In this document: positions 60,303 through 64,000 of the stretch, one piece after another
How positions within the stretch are numbered: the stretch's first letter is position 1
How the letters are laid out: each line of letters starts with the position of its first letter
Source: Chitinophaga eiseniae
GTDB lineage: Bacteria > Bacteroidota > Bacteroidia > Chitinophagales > Chitinophagaceae
Assembly (NCBI RefSeq): GCF_900167135.1
Contig: NZ_FUWZ01000005.1
Coordinates: 381,003 to 445,002, forward strand
Direction: 5' to 3'
DNA: 64,000 bases
The notes under the pieces: model-generated
What the model was told of the DNA's origin: nothing
What the model saw: only the letters and a program-made list of their open reading frames with translations
Database searches by the model: none
Made by a program: the position numbers and the translations under genes

Positions 60303-63300
60303 TTATAGCATCACCTCTATCTCATAATCTTCCATCAGGCCATAATCATAAAGATCATACGCATTGCCGGAAGGTTGTGTTTTAACATTATACCATTTGC
60401 CAGGGTCTACCAAACCGGGAACGGGCTTGTTGTAAAATGGTCCCAACAGATTCTTCAGACTGCCAATCACAGTCACCTCTACTTTATTATTCCCCTTTTT
60501 TACCCACTGTCCGATGTCCAGCCGGTTAGGTTCGGCAGTGATAATACCCGCAAACACACCATTCACTTTTACGGCGGCTACGGTGCCCTGCCACTTGCCC
60601 AGAACTACGGCGTAGGAAGCAGCAGCATGGTTAGCTGTAAACGTTTTCGTATAGGCGATACCCTGACTGTACAACGGTAACCCCTGCCGACGCCAGGAGC
60701 CCATCTGCAGCGGTTGCGGCGCTACAATATTCCAGCCCTTCGCCGCTGCTTCGAGGTTAAAATCGCCGAGGATAAACACCGGCTCAATTTCGGCATACAC
60801 GCTCATAGGCGCCACGGTCAACGCCAGTTCATTATCGCCGGGCTTTAAATGAGCGCCGATCTGGTACACGCCAAAGGAACGGTCGAGCCACCATTTACCA
60901 GGTTCATTTTTAACGGTTACGCCGTTGATCTTTACGCTGCGCCAGAGGCCCGGCTGCTCTGTCACTGCTTTGAAGTTACGCCCGTCAACACCGTCTTTCA
61001 GGTTGAAATGATACACTGCCGTATAGCCGGTGCCGGTAGAGAAAGTATCCCGTTTTACAATGGCATCTTTAAACTGCGTGCGATTATTCCATGGATTGCC
61101 TACACCGTCGGTAAATCCGTGATGTTTGAAAGCGGCATTGGAAGCCTGCCCGACATGCAGCTGCTGATAGACGGTATCCGGCTGATGTAAATGGAGATCA
61201 CAGAAGTCAATCGTCAGTGTGTTGTCTGCCGGCCGGGATACCATAGTGCCGGACGCATTGACAGTATCCCATTGGCCGGCCTGCGGTGCCAACCGGTAAC
61301 CGGTTTGTTGTTTATCTGCTACGAACAACATCAGGCTGCCGGCAGGCGGCACGTTCACCTCAAACTGCACTTCCCCGTTTTGTTGCAGGCAGCGATAACG
61401 GGCAATCTTCCCGGAATGCATATCCATCTCCAGTACATCACGCCCCTTCATATGTATACTCCCGGAGGATGCATGGGTCATACTGGCGTTGGTCAGCAAC
61501 AATAATTCACCATTGGCCAGTTGTCGCCGCTGATGATAGAGATTGCCGCCGGTACTATCGCTGCCGGTTATACGGAAACCGGTATTTTGGAAAAGCGCTG
61601 TATTTATCGACTGTACCTTATCCGACGGAAGCATGGATGCCAGCGCCTTGTTCTCCGCACCGTCAACCAACCGCAACTGCTCAAAACAAACAACTTTTCC
61701 GCCTGCGGCCATATAATCTTTCAGCAGCCGGAAAGTAGCGCCGTTAATGTTTTCCATGCCAGGCGGTATCACCACTGTTTTGTACGCCCGCTCCCCTATG
61801 ATAAAACGATCGCCTTTTACCCGGCCATTATCTTTGATGATGTTTTCAGACCCCAGATCATATTCCAACTGCGCCCTTTGCATCGCGGTGACAAAATCAT
61901 TAAAGCTTTTGGTGATATCGAAGAAACGTTTGTGCTCTCCGTCCCGGGCGTAGTACATCCATGCAGAGGTGGTGGGTTCAATGATGAGGATATCGTTATA
62001 CTGCTGTCCCTGGGTCAACAGATAGGAGAGCCGCGAGAAGTAATGATTCATGTGACGGTAATACGGCCACCACGGCTCATGATAGGAGAAGCTGGGCGGG
62101 TAATCGTATTTACGTGCACCCGTTAGCGTCATAAACGACAAATGCTGGTTCATGAAGTTGACGCCCAATACAAACTGCCAGTCGGCCAACCGTTTCATGT
62201 CCTTAAAAGTGAGTTCCCAGCCGGCGCCGCCGTAGGTTTCTGACAGTGTACGGGTTTTGCCCAGCTGATTCGCTACACTGCTCAGTTCTTTTACCGCACG
62301 GATATTGCCAAACTGTACCGGTTTGTCTTCATTAAACTGGTTGAACAACATATCGATGCCCGGCATCTGATGCCAGGCATACATCGCCATATTGTCCGGA
62401 CCATGATAGGGACTGGGCCAGCCATGCTCCCAATAATGGCCGGTCCACACCAGCTGATGTTTCTGCATGTAGTCCGCTACAGGTTTGGACCAGCGGTCCA
62501 CAAACAGCTGCAGCAGCATCTCATAATAGTTGTGGCGGACCCGCTTCCAGTCGCCCGTTTCTTTGAAAAGAGAAGGCAGGTGCAGCCGGAGATCATATCC
62601 CCAGCTTTTATAAAAACGGTCGAACAGGTCAGGCGTCCAGCGGACACAGTTGCGTCCTTCGTTGATAATCGTTGGTTCATCGGAGAATACCCCTTTGATG
62701 GCCTTGCCGAATTCTTTGCCGATCGCTTTCTCATAACCTTTGTAGGTCACGTCAATGAACTTTTCGGTAACGCCCCTGGCCATCAGGTCTACGTAGGATA
62801 CACCGATAGGACCAGCTACAGAGCCACGGTTGGAGCGTTGGTAGTTTACCTTTTTAAAAAGCTGATATTGCCCGGTTTTGCCGGCTTCAGCCTGCAGCTG
62901 TCCTGTGATATCTTTGTTACCACCTTGTTCTTTTTTCAGGACCAGAAAGTAGGGCGACAGATCCGCGGGCAACTGGTCTTTTTCCTCCATATACAACATC
63001 TGCCCCTGGTTATACGCTTCGGGCATTTGCTCTCCCACCAAACCACCGCCAAAACCGGTAGGGTAGGAGTTTTCATCGTATATCCAGATGTTCAGCCCCA
63101 GTTTTTTCCCTTGTTGCACGGAATAGGTAAACAAATCGAACCATTCCCTGGACAGGTACTCTGTGATTAATCCCGGCCGCGGATGAATGATAACACCACC
63201 GAAGTCATTCTTGCGGTAGTCGTTCAGCATGGAGTCGATAACAGGTTTGGTGACTTTGGTGTTCCATACCCAGAAGGGCACTGTTCCATAATCCACCTCG

Positions 63301-63428
63301 GGGTTTTTAAATCCGGCGGCCATGTCTTCGAACCGTTGCAACTTTTGTTGCGCGTGTATATCGGAAGATACCAATACAGCCGCGATGCTCAGGGCACGGT
63401 ATAAGAATTGGCGAATGCTTTTTTGCAT
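60303..63428 (-). CDS. GH106-type glycoside hydrolase (alpha-L-rhamnosidase-like)
   Basis: 1041 aa. Signal peptide MQKSIRQFLYRALSIAAVLVSSDIHAQ. The N-terminal catalytic part has PFWVWNTKVTKPVIDSML, FGGVIIHPRPGLITEYLS and the diagnostic WIYDENSYPTGFGGGLVGE (~115-133), as in family GH106. A large middle domain (GVFSDEPTIINEGRN ~255) supplies a catalytic Glu candidate. The C-terminus has two galactose-binding-like beta domains (~810-1030). It removes rhamnose or a related sugar in the periplasm. It starts 2 bases after the GH20 stop, so they are co-transcribed. Confidence 0.75.
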   Translation of the reverse strand: MQKSIRQFLYRALSIAAVLVSSDIHAQQKLQRFEDMAAGFKNPEVDYGTVPFWVWNTKVTKPVIDSMLNDYRKNDFGGVIIHPRPGLITEYLSREWFDLFTYSVQQGKKLGLNIWIYDENSYPTGFGGGLVGEQMPEAYNQGQMLYMEEKDQLPADLSPYFLVLKKEQGGNKDITGQLQAEAGKTGQYQLFKKVNYQRSNRGSVAGPIGVSYVDLMARGVTEKFIDVTYKGYEKAIGKEFGKAIKGVFSDEPTIINEGRNCVRWTPDLFDRFYKSWGYDLRLHLPSLFKETGDWKRVRHNYYEMLLQLFVDRWSKPVADYMQKHQLVWTGHYWEHGWPSPYHGPDNMAMYAWHQMPGIDMLFNQFNEDKPVQFGNIRAVKELSSVANQLGKTRTLSETYGGAGWELTFKDMKRLADWQFVLGVNFMNQHLSFMTLTGARKYDYPPSFSYHEPWWPYYRHMNHYFSRLSYLLTQGQQYNDILIIEPTTSAWMYYARDGEHKRFFDITKSFNDFVTAMQRAQLEYDLGSENIIKDNGRVKGDRFIIGERAYKTVVIPPGMENINGATFRLLKDYMAAGGKVVCFEQLRLVDGAENKALASMLPSDKVQSINTALFQNTGFRITGSDSTGGNLYHQRRQLANGELLLLTNASMTHASSGSIHMKGRDVLEMDMHSGKIARYRCLQQNGEVQFEVNVPPAGSLMLFVADKQQTGYRLAPQAGQWDTVNASGTMVSRPADNTLTIDFCDLHLHQPDTVYQQLHVGQASNAAFKHHGFTDGVGNPWNNRTQFKDAIVKRDTFSTGTGYTAVYHFNLKDGVDGRNFKAVTEQPGLWRSVKINGVTVKNEPGKWWLDRSFGVYQIGAHLKPGDNELALTVAPMSVYAEIEPVFILGDFNLEAAAKGWNIVAPQPLQMGSWRRQGLPLYSQGIAYTKTFTANHAAASYAVVLGKWQGTVAAVKVNGVFAGIITAEPNRLDIGQWVKKGNNKVEVTVIGSLKNLLGPFYNKPVPGLVDPGKWYNVKTQPSGNAYDLYDYGLMEDYEIEVML

Positions 63429-63430
63429 GG

Positions 63431-64000
63431 CTAATGTTCGTTTTTAGGTTTGTCACTATTGTCCAGTACGGTGCGGGTGATAATGCTTCTGCGGCCTGCT
63501 GGTGTGATCACGATGGTTTTTAAGGTGATAGTTTTGCCTTTTGGCACAGCAATAGTCACCGGCCCGGTGTACAGGTGATCATAATCTCCGGGTGGGCGGT
63601 TGTTCAGCGTGTAATAAATACGGGCGCCTGGTACGGGCGGCTGCGTTACTTCAAACCGGAAATTGCCGGTGGCAATGGTGCTGTCTGTGTATGGAAAGAC
63701 GGTTGGCACGCGGTAGTTCATGCCTGCCTTGTCAAAATGTGCCAGATGCGCGGGCAGCGCGGAACCGGCGAAACGTTGGTAATCTTTAGTTTCGATAGCA
63801 GACCATGCTGTTTCTGCCAGCGCCAGCATACGGGGCAGCAGCATGTATTGCAGTTTGGAGATCCCTGGAATGTTTTCCGTCCACACGCAGGCTTCCACGC
63901 CCATGATGTGTTTGCGTTCCTCGCCGGAGAGTGTTGCGTAGTCAGGGTTGTATTGATACGCTTTCCATGCGGGCGCATTACCACCATGACTGGAAGGCTC
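63431..64000 (-). CDS. beta-N-acetylhexosaminidase (GH20), C-terminal part
   Basis: The frame is open to the right edge of the window, so the start lies outside; an internal Met at 63904 is not the real start. Visible: GGNAPAWKAYQYNPDY, then GVEACVWTENIPGISKLQYMLLPRMLALAETAWS, the conserved GH20 segment with Trp and Glu that bind the N-acetyl sugar. A C-terminal chitobiase-type beta domain follows (PVPGARIYYTLNNRPPGD ... GPVTIAVPKGKTITLKTIV). It releases terminal GlcNAc/GalNAc. Operon partner of the GH106-type gene. Confidence 0.92.
   Translation of the reverse strand, partial: EPSSHGGNAPAWKAYQYNPDYATLSGEERKHIMGVEACVWTENIPGISKLQYMLLPRMLALAETAWSAIETKDYQRFAGSALPAHLAHFDKAGMNYRVPTVFPYTDSTIATGNFRFEVTQPPVPGARIYYTLNNRPPGDYDHLYTGPVTIAVPKGKTITLKTIVITPAGRRSIITRTVLDNSDKPKNEH

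Noticed and set aside
1..64000. CRISPR arrays, tRNA or rRNA genes
   Set aside because: No regularly spaced direct repeats, and no cloverleaf or rRNA sequence was recognised on reading; a dedicated scan was not possible.

Overview
The window looks like chromosome from a member of the Bacteroidota, most likely Chitinophaga or a close relative in the Chitinophagaceae. The evidence is the Bacteroidota-specific type VI secretion system (subtype iii), a TAnnTTTG-type promoter, many SPII lipoproteins with short signal peptides, A-rich leaders in place of strong Shine-Dalgarno sites, GH20/GH106 glycan enzymes, and families common in this group (DUF1349, DUF3137, DUF4846, DUF6624, DUF6807). Genus is inferred from gene content only.

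Layout. 1-3.6 kb: end of a CBM20-GH77 4-alpha-glucanotransferase (start lies outside the window) followed one base later by a dipeptide epimerase. 3.6-6.1 kb (minus): a cytoplasmic gingipain-like (C25) protease with two unknown partners. 6.3-9.2 kb: an exported DUF6807 protein and two membrane proteins, one of them DUF3137. 9.2-28.7 kb: a T6SS-iii locus in several divergent units. Minus: tssD1 - 200-aa unknown - vgrG/tssI - 467-aa helical protein. Plus: clpV - tssB - tssC - TraN/VirB9-like protein - lytic transglycosylase. Minus: tssP - tssE - tssF. Plus: tssG - tssN - tssK - tssO - tssD2. Sheath, tube, spike, baseplate, unfoldase and inner-membrane parts are present. PAAR, TssQ and TssR are not recognisable here.

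28.8-39 kb: small lipoproteins, a DUF1349 protein divergent from a LuxR-type regulator, a four-gene minus unit (bestrophin, CPA1 antiporter, MBL hydrolase, atypical SDR) and an M57 metalloprotease lipoprotein. 39.1-42.6 kb: a redox cluster (FAD-SLDH-type small subunit, GMC flavoenzyme, VioB-type ferritin-like protein). 42.8-48 kb: a polyamine-type operon (AdoMet decarboxylase, zinc-ribbon/DUF4178, small TM protein, DUF350, membrane aminopropyltransferase, exported flavin amine oxidase). 48-53.8 kb (minus): a complete tripartite RND efflux operon.

54-57.4 kb: secreted unknowns and an AT-rich three-gene module (424 aa, a previously uncalled 48-aa TM peptide, 174 aa) that looks horizontally acquired. 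57.4-60.3 kb: DUF4846, DUF6624, an alpha/beta hydrolase divergent from an HxlR regulator, with a small palindromic repeat family. 60.3-64 kb (minus): GH20 hexosaminidase (start outside the window) and a GH106-type enzyme. No rRNA, tRNA, CRISPR array or intact insertion sequence was seen. The most interesting points are the T4SS-like (TraN) and transglycosylase genes inside the T6SS, the altered first Walker B motif of ClpV, a sequence motif shared by three T6SS promoter regions, the polyamine membrane operon, and the AT-rich module.
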